Shown piece by piece: positions 1 through 5,479 of a stretch of DNA of 8,063 nucleotides. The DNA is from Pirellulales bacterium. Its GTDB lineage: Bacteria > Planctomycetota > Planctomycetia > Pirellulales > Thermoguttaceae. The notes under the pieces are model-generated. The model saw only the letters and a list, made by a program, of their open reading frames with translations, made no database searches and was not told the origin of the DNA. The stretch covers positions 1 through 8,063 of the forward strand of contig JAUWHT010000072.1 in the NCBI GenBank assembly GCA_030605745.1. Reading direction: 5' to 3'. A program made the position numbers and the translations under genes. Positions within the stretch are counted from its first letter, which is position 1; each line of letters starts with the position of its first letter.

Positions 1-573
1 ATTGGCTACATGGAGCCGCAGCGCCGCGTCGTACTGCTCGGCCAGCCCGCGGAGCACGCGGAGCGGATCGGCCGGCGTGTGGTCCAGGGTTTCCGGTTTG
101 TGGGCGACGAAGGCCCAACCTCCCTGCTTTTCCTTCACGTACAATGGCTTCTTCTTGCCCTCAATCTTGAAAACCCCTTCGTGGTCCTCATCCTCTTCGG
201 CCTTGCCGACGAAGGGCTCCATGACGGAGAGCAGTTTCTTAAGATCGGTCACCGGCAGGAAGACATATTCCAAGCCGGTCAATCGTTGTCCGTCGGTTTG
301 TACGACGGCGCCCCAGGGTCGGGCCTTGTCGAGCCCCGCCAACCCCTGGCTTTTGGTAAACAGTTTCAGCATCGCCTCCAGCCCCTTCGCCAGGTCGGGG
401 TTATCGGAGAGCTTGCCGACGAACTCGATGTCGCCCAGCAGCTCGTCGTAGCCGGAAAGCGACAAGACGGCCACGGGCTTCAGTTCCTTGGCCCCCTGGG
501 CAGGCGCCGCCCAAAGACTCAAGCTGCCCAACAACAGGGCAGCAGCCAACAATGGTAACAGAATCTTCTTCAC
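1..573 (-). CDS. Exported protein of unknown function (3' end outside the window)
   Basis: Read on the minus strand from a GTG start at 573; 191 codons are visible and the frame stays open to base 1, so the C-terminus lies beyond the left edge. AAGGAG sits 8 nt before the GTG, which fixes the start. Residues 1 to about 27 form a classic signal peptide (two lysines, a Leu/Ala-rich core, then an Ala-Pro-Ala-Gln-Gly region), so the protein is exported. The mature part begins with a beta-strand-like segment and SGYDELLGDIEFVGKLSDNP (residues 40-59), then RPWGAVVQTDG (85-95) and VFLPVTDLKKLLSVM (104-118), followed by an acidic stretch EEDEDHEG. I have an impression of similar planctomycete secreted proteins but know no assigned function and see no catalytic motif. 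Export is confident; function is unknown. Confidence 0.85.
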   Translation of the reverse strand, partial: MKKILLPLLAAALLLGSLSLWAAPAQGAKELKPVAVLSLSGYDELLGDIEFVGKLSDNPDLAKGLEAMLKLFTKSQGLAGLDKARPWGAVVQTDGQRLTGLEYVFLPVTDLKKLLSVMEPFVGKAEEDEDHEGVFKIEGKKKPLYVKEKQGGWAFVAHKPETLDHTPADPLRVLRGLAEQYDAALRLHVAN

Positions 574-620
574 GATCGGTTCTCCTTCGAGAAAAGGGAA
601 ACGGGGTTTACGGAGTAAAA

Positions 621-676
621 GTTTAGCCCCAGCGTCCACACCGGGAAACCACGCCGCGTGGACGCGGCGGCTAAAC
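621..676. repeat. Imperfect inverted repeat, 19-bp arms (intergenic hairpin element)
   Basis: The left arm 621-639 pairs with the right arm 658-676 at 17 of 19 positions, around an 18-nt loop. The arms share GTTTAGCC and GCGTCCAC. A second, nested stem of 6 bp with a 2-nt loop lies in the right half (654-667). A small TTTAC-GGA-GTAAA stem (607-619) sits next to it. The element lies 48 bp upstream of the partial exported-protein gene and just after the doubtful ORF at 677-763. On the minus strand it is followed by a short TTTT, so it could act as a weak terminator, but its length and bulges look more like a dispersed REP-type repeat. Confidence 0.75.
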
Positions 677-763
677 TCAATCAGTTATTCGTCCCGGGCG
701 GGGGAATCTTGGAAATTCGGCCACGACGAGCGTGATGACCGGCACACCGTTGGTCGCAACCAT
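677..763 (-). other. Doubtful 28-codon ORF
   Basis: An ATG at 761-763 opens a 28-codon frame ending in TGA at 677-679, directly against the hairpin that begins at 676. The peptide contains NGVPVITLVVAEFPRFPR, a plausible beta-strand with a basic, proline-rich tail. The start lies 8 nt after the stop of the 772-1023 gene, so translational coupling is possible, but I see no good Shine-Dalgarno sequence and the two ACCGGT words (764-769 and 774-779) occupy that space. It could equally be the remnant of a longer gene or chance. Confidence 0.2.
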
Positions 764-771
764 ACCGGTTA

Positions 772-1023
772 TCACCGGTGCCCTCCTTTGCGGAGGTACG
801 ACTGGAAGCCTACTCGGGCAAAATAAAGCGGCGAAGAAACGCCTTCAACATCCATCTGAGCCACGATATCTCTTGCCGATTCACCGAACCAGACACGTCC
901 GCTGGCCGGGTCAATCCCTGCCGTCTGGCCCGTCCGATCCGACAGATCATGCTGCTGTTGATACTCCGCCCAGATCTGCTGGGCGGTTACCGTATCGGCG
1001 TCGGTCCATTCGGAAACTGGCAT
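772..1023 (-). CDS. Small hypothetical protein, 83 residues
   Basis: ATG at 1021-1023, TGA at 772-774. The product has no signal peptide or membrane segment and is probably cytoplasmic. It starts with an acidic, Gln-rich helix-like part (SEWTDADTVTAQQIWAEYQQ, residues 4-23). It then has a Gly-rich strand-like part (GIDPASGRVWFGESARDIVA, residues 36-55) and ends LYFARVGFQSYLRKGGHR. The Gly-Arg-Val-Trp-Phe-Gly-Glu-Ser pattern and the basic RKGG tail look like a conserved small family, possibly of the DUF5678 kind, but I cannot confirm this. The only upstream ribosome-binding signal is a weak GTGGGG about 9 nt before the ATG. It lies 94 bp downstream of the glycoside-hydrolase-like gene on the same strand and could be read through from it. 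Reasonable composition makes it a likely real gene; function unknown. Confidence 0.55.
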   Translation of the reverse strand: MPVSEWTDADTVTAQQIWAEYQQQHDLSDRTGQTAGIDPASGRVWFGESARDIVAQMDVEGVSSPLYFARVGFQSYLRKGGHR

Positions 1024-1050
1024 GTCAAAAACCCCACGAAATCTTGTTGA

Positions 1051-1152
1051 TTAAATGAGGATATCGCCGTTTTCGAACACCGGTTTTCCATCCAGGTAGA
1101 CAGTGCCGATTACTCCGTCACTTTGCAAGCTCGAATGCAACGATGCGGACAT
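1051..1152 (-). other. Doubtful 33-codon ORF overlapping the end of the GH-like gene
   Basis: An ATG at 1150-1152 opens a 33-codon frame, shifted by one base from the large gene it overlaps by 35 nt, and ends in TAA at 1051-1053. Its second half reads GTVYLDGKPVFENGDILI, which looks like real protein (an alternating strand, a DGK turn, then another strand) with G/C-biased third positions beyond the overlap. No Shine-Dalgarno sequence is visible. It may be a small overlapping gene, the tail of a degraded gene, or chance. It is in frame with the 772-1023 gene but separated from it by the stop at 1051. Confidence 0.25.
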
Positions 1153-3316
1153 CGCCGGGAGGAACTGTCACGTTGACGATTGCCCCCCTCTCTGTCTTGC
1201 GGAATGCGAGACGTTGCTCCTTGGTCCACTCGAAGACGTTGGTAACCGCTCTGCCCCCTGCCCCGGGCAGCAAAGTGACGGCGGCTTCGACCCGCTCCTC
1301 GGGCTTGATGTCCGCTTCTTTGCCCGAGATATTCCTGTACACTCCCTCGTTATTGATTAGTGTTATTACCCAACCATTCTTGTTGCGGTTGACGATGGTT
1401 TCGACGTTGCCTTGCACATCCACCGGCAGTAGTTCGCCGCTGAGATGCTGCATCAGATGGCTGAAGAGCTTTAGCATGCGGTTCTTGCTGCCGCGCTCGT
1501 ACAAATAATCGGGGGCGGTAACGATCACCCGGCCCTTGCCGTAGTCGTTGGCCAACACCAGCGGGACGTCCTTTTTCAAGGGCTCGCTCAAATAGACCAG
1601 GCAGGAGGCCGTGGTCGGCTGTAGATACTGGAAGCCAAACGGCTTCGATTCGGCAATTGTCGAGCCATCCAACAGGCTGAAGCCCGCCTTGCCCTCCTCG
1701 CGCCGGTCAGTCACCTTGCATCCGAGGAATTTCTCGGGCAGCCTGTCGTTCACCTGCTTGGCGTTGATCAGGAGGGTGCCGCCACCTTTGACATATTCGA
1801 TCAGTTTTCCCGCGAACCGGTTATCAATGTCAACATTGCCGACCAGCAGAGCGGCGCGATAGGTGGCGAGGACTTCAAGCGAGGTAAGGTTAGTGAGCAC
1901 GTCGAAGATGTCGCCGAAGGGGCCGGTGACCTGGATGCCGCGCCAGCGTGGCTTGCGTTCTTCCCAAGGAAAGAGCGTATTGTTCACGGCCCGCATCATG
2001 TAATCCGCGTCGGTGTAAGGAATGACGCCCAGGACGTGGTCGCGGGAGTATTCCGGAATGAAGCCGTGATAGCGGTCGAAGACGAGTGCAACCGGTGTGT
2101 ACGTAGTACCGCGATCGTGCTTCTTGACAATGTCGTATAGCTCCTTGCGGAGAGCGCCGGCCGGCGAGAGACAATAAGGCTTCTCGCGAAGCACTTTGAC
2201 CAAAGGATCGATGGTATGGATGTCCCGGTAATCGTAGTTGGCCACGTAGAGCGAGCCGCGGGACCCATCACATTCATCGCGAAGCATGTTCACGCCGGAC
2301 ATGTAGGCGGAGAGGAGTTCTCGGCGTTGCAGCGAAAGCGACGTGCCGCTCCAGGGACCTTCGTCGTAGCCGCCCCAGGACCTCGATTTCGGCGGTGGGT
2401 GATACGTCCTGCACTCGGGGCTAAGAACGTTGTAGGCGGTCACCGTGCCTCCACCCCTTACGCCACCATGTTGCCAGACGGCGAGATAAGTGCTCCAGGG
2501 CTTTCCGTACTGCCGGGCGGCGCCCCGCGAGAAGGCAAATTGCATGGGCGTGCAGACCTCGAGTCCTCCGATCTCTTCGCCCGACATTCGTGCGCCCATC
2601 TCCAAAATATAGTGGTCAAGGTAGGTAGCCGTCCCGCAGATTGCCCACGGCCGAAACTCCATGCAATAAAGGGCCCAACACCGGAAACCACACCGGAGAC
2701 GGGTGTCCCCGAAAGTGGCCCAGCGACCCATATAGGAGTTCACAAATCCCAGAAAGGCCTCGCGACGGTCCTCTGGCAATCGCAAGCCCTGTTTCTCCCA
2801 GTTCCGCTCCTTGCACTGGTTTCCAAAACATTCAGTTGCGGTAAAGCCGACCAGTCTGTGCCCATATTCCGCCAAGAACCTGCGGCAGACCGATGGCGGG
2901 ACTCCGATGTTGGCCCAGCCGTCCTGGCCGTGTACGCAAAACGGCCTGTCCGTGCTCGTCAAGACCTGGCGGACCTTCGACGCCGGATCGAAGAACACGT
3001 ACTCAAAGGCTTCGGCGCGCGGTACCGCGAAACACATGATCGACTCCTTGATGAACGGTTCGTTCTCAAGGCCGGCCTGCTTCCACAACCCGCACAACCT
3101 GGGATTATGGGTGATATAGAACCAGAAGTCTCTCCCTTGAATTTTCTTGGACCGCCAAAACTCGGGGACATCGTAGCCCGATCGGGCGGGAGTTGACGTC
3201 AAGTACACCTTGGGTGACGAGGGATCAGGCGCGGTTCGCACCGCTGCCGACGACAACTCGGCCCATAGTGGCAACGCCACAACACAGCACAATACTTTCA
3301 CGATAGTCCGGTTCAT
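1118..3316 (-). CDS. Exported glycoside-hydrolase-like protein, 732 residues
   Basis: ATG at 3314-3316 is preceded by GGAGG about 8 nt upstream; TGA at 1118-1120. Residues 1-24 form a signal peptide, so it acts outside the cytoplasm. Residues about 35-400 look like a (beta/alpha)-barrel hydrolase region with candidate acidic residues in GFTATECFGN (157-166), SGEEIGGLEV (245-254) and MLRDECDG (344-351), and a typical RGAARQYGKPW run (264-274). Residues about 460-620 resemble the glutamine-amidotransferase-like middle domain of GH42-type beta-galactosidases: YRAALLVGNVD (486-496), IEYVKGGGTLLINA (506-519), YGKGRVIVTAP (592-602). Residues 630-732 (PVDVQGNVETIV, GWVITLINNEGVY, VTVPPGDVRIVAFEL) look like a C-terminal beta-sandwich. 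The barrel region has 14 cysteines (75 to 382), unusual for these enzymes. It follows a CBM-like gene by 29 nt, suggesting one transcript from the promoter at 4113-4141. Substrate, family number and catalytic pair are unassigned. Confidence 0.88.
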   Translation of the reverse strand: MNRTIVKVLCCVVALPLWAELSSAAVRTAPDPSSPKVYLTSTPARSGYDVPEFWRSKKIQGRDFWFYITHNPRLCGLWKQAGLENEPFIKESIMCFAVPRAEAFEYVFFDPASKVRQVLTSTDRPFCVHGQDGWANIGVPPSVCRRFLAEYGHRLVGFTATECFGNQCKERNWEKQGLRLPEDRREAFLGFVNSYMGRWATFGDTRLRCGFRCWALYCMEFRPWAICGTATYLDHYILEMGARMSGEEIGGLEVCTPMQFAFSRGAARQYGKPWSTYLAVWQHGGVRGGGTVTAYNVLSPECRTYHPPPKSRSWGGYDEGPWSGTSLSLQRRELLSAYMSGVNMLRDECDGSRGSLYVANYDYRDIHTIDPLVKVLREKPYCLSPAGALRKELYDIVKKHDRGTTYTPVALVFDRYHGFIPEYSRDHVLGVIPYTDADYMMRAVNNTLFPWEERKPRWRGIQVTGPFGDIFDVLTNLTSLEVLATYRAALLVGNVDIDNRFAGKLIEYVKGGGTLLINAKQVNDRLPEKFLGCKVTDRREEGKAGFSLLDGSTIAESKPFGFQYLQPTTASCLVYLSEPLKKDVPLVLANDYGKGRVIVTAPDYLYERGSKNRMLKLFSHLMQHLSGELLPVDVQGNVETIVNRNKNGWVITLINNEGVYRNISGKEADIKPEERVEAAVTLLPGAGGRAVTNVFEWTKEQRLAFRKTERGAIVNVTVPPGDVRIVAFELAK

Positions 3317-3345
3317 TTTATCTTCCTCCAGTAGTGATTACCATA

Positions 3346-3987
3346 TCATTGAAAAACCTGAATTCGGGCCAGCCGGAGGGTGCCTTTGCCCACAAACGAA
3401 TCGGGCTTGTCGTTCAATCCGAGTGTGAGCCGAGTAATCGGCAGTTCCAGGGCCTGCGTCTTGTCTCCGCCCCAATGCTCAGCCAAGATCGTCCCCTGCA
3501 CGGGCGGCGAAAGCAGCTTATCCCAGGACGCGTAAATGGTCTTCCAGCCCTTCCAATCCACAGGGCCGATGGGCAAGTAGTGCGACTCGCCGCCTTTGTC
3601 CACCAGCACCAGAAACAGCTCGTGCCCGGACCCGTCTCCATGCACCGTAAGCCCGACCGTTTTGCCCGATCCGATCTTGGCGTCGGTTGTAAGCATCACG
3701 GCGTCGTGCTTTGGCGTGCCGAAATGATAGTCCAGCCGGAGGCATTCTCCCTCCTTCCACGTGACCTCCGTGGCCTTGCGCAATCGCACCTCCGGCGGCG
3801 GCGGAGCCGGCTGCTGGTTCTGGTGCGAACTGAGGCGCCATGGCGCAGGATCGTCGAAAGCGAGAGAACAGACCACGCGGCCCAACTTCACTTCGCCAGC
3901 TTTGCTCGCTTGGCACCATACAGCTTCAGCGTGCGCCAAGCAAAAAACAGCACACACAACACACCAGCACTTGTCAACTTTCGTCAT
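3346..3987 (-). CDS. Exported carbohydrate-binding-like (jelly-roll) protein, 213 residues
   Basis: I place the start at the ATG 3985-3987 because GGAG lies 8 nt before it; the in-frame ATG at 4017 would add 10 residues but lacks a usable site. The signal peptide covers residues 1 to about 25, rich in Cys, Val and Ala. The mature part has a proline-rich linker (QNQQPAPPPPEV), then a domain with the pattern of CIA30/CBM11-type jelly rolls: ECLRLDYHFG, KTVGLTVHGDGSGHELFLVL, GPVDWKGWKTIYASWDKL, ending GTLRLARIQVF. Such domains bind glycans and are often attached to, or encoded beside, exported glycosidases; the 732-residue glycoside-hydrolase-like gene follows after 29 nt. I infer that the two are co-transcribed and cooperate on the same substrate. 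No catalytic residues are apparent, and the exact family is not certain. Confidence 0.8.
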   Translation of the reverse strand: MTKVDKCWCVVCAVFCLAHAEAVWCQASKAGEVKLGRVVCSLAFDDPAPWRLSSHQNQQPAPPPPEVRLRKATEVTWKEGECLRLDYHFGTPKHDAVMLTTDAKIGSGKTVGLTVHGDGSGHELFLVLVDKGGESHYLPIGPVDWKGWKTIYASWDKLLSPPVQGTILAEHWGGDKTQALELPITRLTLGLNDKPDSFVGKGTLRLARIQVFQ

Positions 3988-3992
3988 TTTTG

Positions 3993-3999
3993 TCTCTCC
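3993..3999 (-). promoter_or_regulatory. Ribosome binding site deciding the CBM-like gene start
   Basis: GGAGAGA on the minus strand, with the GGAG core 8 nt from the ATG at 3987. The upstream in-frame ATG at 4017 has only a G-run directly against it. This favours the shorter 213-residue protein with a cleaner signal peptide. Confidence 0.65.
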
Positions 4000-4003
4000 A
4001 TGG

Positions 4004-4105
4004 TCAGAATACCTCATACCCCCAATTTAAGGGTAACCGTTCACCGATTTTCAGGGTTCTCGGGACCTTCCCGAGAAGACTTGCGAAGACTTGCCCTGAA
4101 CTCAT
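4004..4105 (-). CDS. Possible near-leaderless 33-codon leader ORF
   Basis: An ATG at 4103-4105 lies only 7 nt beyond the -10 box (4113-4118), so transcription would start within a few bases of the codon. The frame runs 33 codons (MSSGQVFASLLGKVPRTLKI, then GERLPLNWGYEVF) to TGA at 4004-4006, 16 nt before the CBM-like start codon. It spans the leader hairpin at 4057-4077 and the tandem repeat at 4075-4094. It has no Shine-Dalgarno sequence and neutral codon third positions. If translated it would have to be leaderless and could influence the hairpin and downstream translation. It may also be chance. Confidence 0.3.
   Translation of the reverse strand: MSSGQVFASLLGKVPRTLKIGERLPLNWGYEVF
4057..4077. 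promoter_or_regulatory. Perfect 9-bp stem, 3-nt loop in the leader of the CBM/GH-like unit
   Basis: TTCTCGGGA (4057-4065) pairs perfectly with TCCCGAGAA (4069-4077) around a 3-nt loop. An outer 6-bp pair, TCAGGG (4051-4056) with CCCTGA (4094-4099), encloses it. No run of T follows on either strand, so it is not a standard terminator. It lies downstream of the promoter at 4113-4141 and upstream of the CBM-like start, so it would be in the mRNA leader, as a stabiliser, attenuator part or protein-binding site. Confidence 0.6.
4075..4094. repeat. Tandem 10-bp direct repeat
   Basis: GAAGACTTGC occurs twice without a gap, at 4075-4084 and 4085-4094. The first copy overlaps the right arm of the leader hairpin. 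It lies roughly 10-30 nt after the expected transcription start of the CBM/GH-like unit, so it could be an operator half-site pair or a simple slippage duplication. Confidence 0.7.
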
Positions 4106-4112
4106 TGCCTCA

Positions 4113-4141
4113 ATTCTACGCCGGGCAATCAGGCTTGTCAA
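4113..4141 (-). promoter_or_regulatory. Strong sigma-70-type promoter for the CBM/GH-like unit
   Basis: On the minus strand TTGACA (4141-4136) is followed after exactly 17 nt by TAGAAT (4118-4113), matching the consensus in 11 of 12 positions. Transcription should begin near 4105-4108, giving a leader of about 120 nt before the ATG at 3987. Confidence 0.85.
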
Positions 4142-4166
4142 GGATCCTTCTGCTCACGCCCTGCAG

Positions 4167-4193
4167 GATTTCCAAAAACCTGTAAGGGAAATC
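4167..4193. other. 7-bp stem with 13-nt loop between the DUF1080 gene and the next promoter
   Basis: GATTTCC (4167-4173) pairs with GGAAATC (4187-4193). It lies 25 bp upstream of the -35 box of the next unit. It could be a weak terminator for infA-DUF1080 or an operator; there is no T-run to decide. The rest of 4142-4298 shows no gene. Confidence 0.3.
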
Positions 4194-4298
4194 TCTGGGA
4201 TTTTCGCGGAATTTCGGCGGACTGCGGGTCTGAGTTGATATTGCTCCATGGCGCGGCTGGAAAAGCAAAACGCCGAGTGGTTGTTACGCCTTCGCTGT

Positions 4299-5027
4299 TC
4301 ATCTCTCTTTGGCACGCTCGGCCCGATCCTTGGTCAGATCGGCAAACCTGATGTTGCGGAACCAGAGGGGGGTGGCGTAGTTCTGAAGTCCGACCGGCCC
4401 TCGTGGTGAGCGCTTCAGAATCTCGGGATGCGACTTGCCGTCGACGTCGACAATCTTCTGGCCGTTGAGTTCCACGACGATGTGGTCGCCCTTGGCGGTA
4501 ACCCGCATGTGGTTCCACTGGCCCGCCGGTTTGACCATGCGCTTGGACCAAGGAGCAATCTGGTAGAGTGCGCCGCAGGACCGGTTGGGCGGAACATCCT
4601 TGTACTTGTCGGCATAGTCATCCAGGATTTGTATTTCCATCCCGTGGTACGATGGATGCCCTTTCTTGTAGGAGGGGCGTCCATCGGCCGGCGGCGCCGG
4701 TGCCCGAAGGAAGACACCGCTGTTGCCCCCCGGCGACAGCTTGAAATCGAACTCGAGAATGAAATCGGTGTAGTCTGCTTTGGTCCCGATCCACGCCCTG
4801 CCCCAATCTGCGACGGTCCCGTCTCGCCGCTGGGCTTTGTCCGTGCATATCAGCACACCGTCTTTGACAACCCATGAGTCCTTGGTTGCCCCCTCCTTGG
4901 GTTCCCAACCCACGATTGCATCGTTGGTCAGCACATTCTTCCATTCTAGTCCCCGGGCAGACGTGGAATGAATTGAATGAATTGCCGCCGTCACTGCAAT
5001 CAACAGGAAAACTCGTACGCACCACAT
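4299..5027 (-). CDS. Exported DUF1080 / 3-keto-disaccharide hydrolase-type protein
   Basis: ATG at 5025-5027, with AAGGAG 7 nt upstream; TGA at 4299-4301; 242 residues. Residues 1 to about 26 form a signal peptide. The rest is one concanavalin-like jelly-roll domain of the DUF1080 family (PF06439). Recognisable stretches are WVVKDGVLIC, YTDFILEFDFKLSPGGNSGV, FLRAPAP, YHGMEIQILDD, CGALYQIAP, PAGQWNHMRV, VVELNGQKIVDVDG, RGPVGLQN and WFRNIRFADL, in the usual order. The family includes enzymes that hydrolyse 3-keto-glycosides and is greatly expanded in planctomycetes; many members are uncharacterised, so the activity here is inferred. Its ribosome binding site overlaps the infA stop codon (TAAAGGAG), leaving 12 nt between the genes, so it is probably co-transcribed with infA. 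A 9-bp duplication in the signal peptide encodes IHSIHS. Confidence 0.92.
   Translation of the reverse strand: MWCVRVFLLIAVTAAIHSIHSTSARGLEWKNVLTNDAIVGWEPKEGATKDSWVVKDGVLICTDKAQRRDGTVADWGRAWIGTKADYTDFILEFDFKLSPGGNSGVFLRAPAPPADGRPSYKKGHPSYHGMEIQILDDYADKYKDVPPNRSCGALYQIAPWSKRMVKPAGQWNHMRVTAKGDHIVVELNGQKIVDVDGKSHPEILKRSPRGPVGLQNYATPLWFRNIRFADLTKDRAERAKER
4966..4983. repeat. Tandem 9-bp repeat inside the DUF1080 signal peptide
   Basis: GAATGAATT occurs twice in a row. Because the unit is three codons, it adds an Ile-His-Ser copy without breaking the frame. It lies near the end of the signal peptide, where histidines are unusual. Confidence 0.7.
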
Positions 5028-5039
5028 AAGATGGCTCCT

Positions 5040-5261
5040 TTATCGTTCGCGGTAGGTGATCCGGCCTTTGGTCAGATCGTAGGGTGAGAGTTCGATGCGG
5101 ACCTTGTCGCCGGGCACGATGCGGATGAAGTGTTTGCGCATCTTGCCGGCCACGTGGGCGATGATCTTGTGCCCATTTTCCAACTGCACGCGAAATCGCG
5201 TGTTGGCCAGGGCCTCGGTCACCACGCCCTCGACCTCGATTGCTTCTTCTTTCTTTGGCAT
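5040..5261 (-). CDS. infA: Translation initiation factor IF-1
   Basis: ATG at 5259-5261 and TAA at 5040-5042 give 73 residues, the normal IF-1 length. It is a single S1-type OB-fold protein that binds the A site of the 30S subunit during initiation, in the cytoplasm. Diagnostic stretches are IEVEGVVTEALANTRFRVQL, GHKIIAHVAGKMRKHFIRI, PGDKVRIELSPYDLTKGRI and the basic end TYRER. The frame is open further upstream to 5327, but that would cover the promoter; a GGAG 6 nt before 5261 and the family length settle the start. It has its own strong promoter with a leader of about 30 nt and is followed after 12 nt by the DUF1080 gene rather than by ribosomal-protein genes, which is unusual. Confidence 0.98.
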   Translation of the reverse strand: MPKKEEAIEVEGVVTEALANTRFRVQLENGHKIIAHVAGKMRKHFIRIVPGDKVRIELSPYDLTKGRITYRER

Positions 5262-5262
5262 A

Positions 5263-5271
5263 CTCCGCTCC
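5263..5271 (-). promoter_or_regulatory. Ribosome binding site of infA
   Basis: GGAGCGGAG on the minus strand contains two GGAG copies; the upstream one sits 6 nt from the ATG at 5261. It supports the 73-residue IF-1 over the 95-residue open frame. Confidence 0.7.
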
Positions 5272-5299
5272 CGGACGAGCCGGCCACTGGAAACTCGGC

Positions 5300-5327
5300 A
5301 TTCTACCATCTTCCACCGGCCTGTCAA
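5300..5327 (-). promoter_or_regulatory. Strong sigma-70-type promoter of infA-DUF1080
   Basis: TTGACA (5327-5322), a 16-nt spacer and TAGAAT (5305-5300) on the minus strand. Both hexamers are identical to those of the promoter at 4113-4141. Transcription should start near 5293, giving a leader of about 30 nt. The heptad repeat tract begins 15 bp upstream of the -35 box. Confidence 0.85.
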
Positions 5328-5342
5328 ACCGGGGTGGAGTGA

Positions 5343-5384
5343 GGATTTGGGATTTCTGATTTGGGATTGGGGACTGGGGATTTC
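5343..5384. repeat. Heptad tandem repeat, six 7-bp units
   Basis: Six consecutive 7-mers in perfect register: GGATTTG, GGATTTC, TGATTTG, GGATTGG, GGACTGG, GGATTTC. This looks like the short tandemly repeated heptamers described for cyanobacterial genomes and, in my impression, also present between genes in planctomycetes. It lies between the divergent infA and permease genes, directly next to the double hairpin at 5388-5444. Confidence 0.75.
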
Positions 5385-5387
5385 CTT

Positions 5388-5444
5388 AATAGCCGGGGGG
5401 CAACGCCCCGCGGGCCTCCCGGCGGCTGTTAGCCGCCGGCTATT
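5388..5444. repeat. Double hairpin (REP/BIME-like), two 9-3-9 stem-loops
   Basis: Two 21-nt stem-loops stand in tandem, separated by 5 nt. The left one (5393-5413) has arms CCGGGGGGC and GCCCCGCGG (8 of 9 pairs) around AAC. The right one (5419-5439) has arms CCGGCGGCT and AGCCGCCGG (9 of 9) around GTT. The whole region also forms one long imperfect hairpin, with 26-nt arms 5388-5413 and 5419-5444 pairing at 19 positions. It ends 35 bp before the permease start codon, so it would lie in or just before that mRNA leader. The layout matches a REP doublet; it is not followed by a T-run. Confidence 0.8.
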
Positions 5445-5479
5445 GCGGTGTTCACGTTCTGCCGCGTATCCTGAAGGGC

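Noticed and set aside
10..558. 182-codon plus-strand frame at the left edge
   Set aside because: It is the antisense of the exported protein on the minus strand, which has a signal peptide and a good ribosome binding site.
2216..3196. 326-codon open frame on the plus strand
   Set aside because: It lies wholly opposite the 732-residue gene, which has a signal peptide, ribosome binding site and domain-like sequence. The plus-strand product is Arg/Pro/Gly-rich with no recognisable domain.
3988..4017. ATG at 4017 as the start of the CBM-like gene
   Set aside because: It would place polar residues before the signal peptide and lacks a spaced ribosome binding site; 3987 has one.
5262..5327. Longer infA start giving 95 residues
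   Set aside because: The extension covers the promoter hexamers and exceeds the family length; the 73-residue form has a proper ribosome binding site.
5343..5444. CRISPR-like array
   Set aside because: The 7-bp units are contiguous with no spacers, and no cas genes are present.
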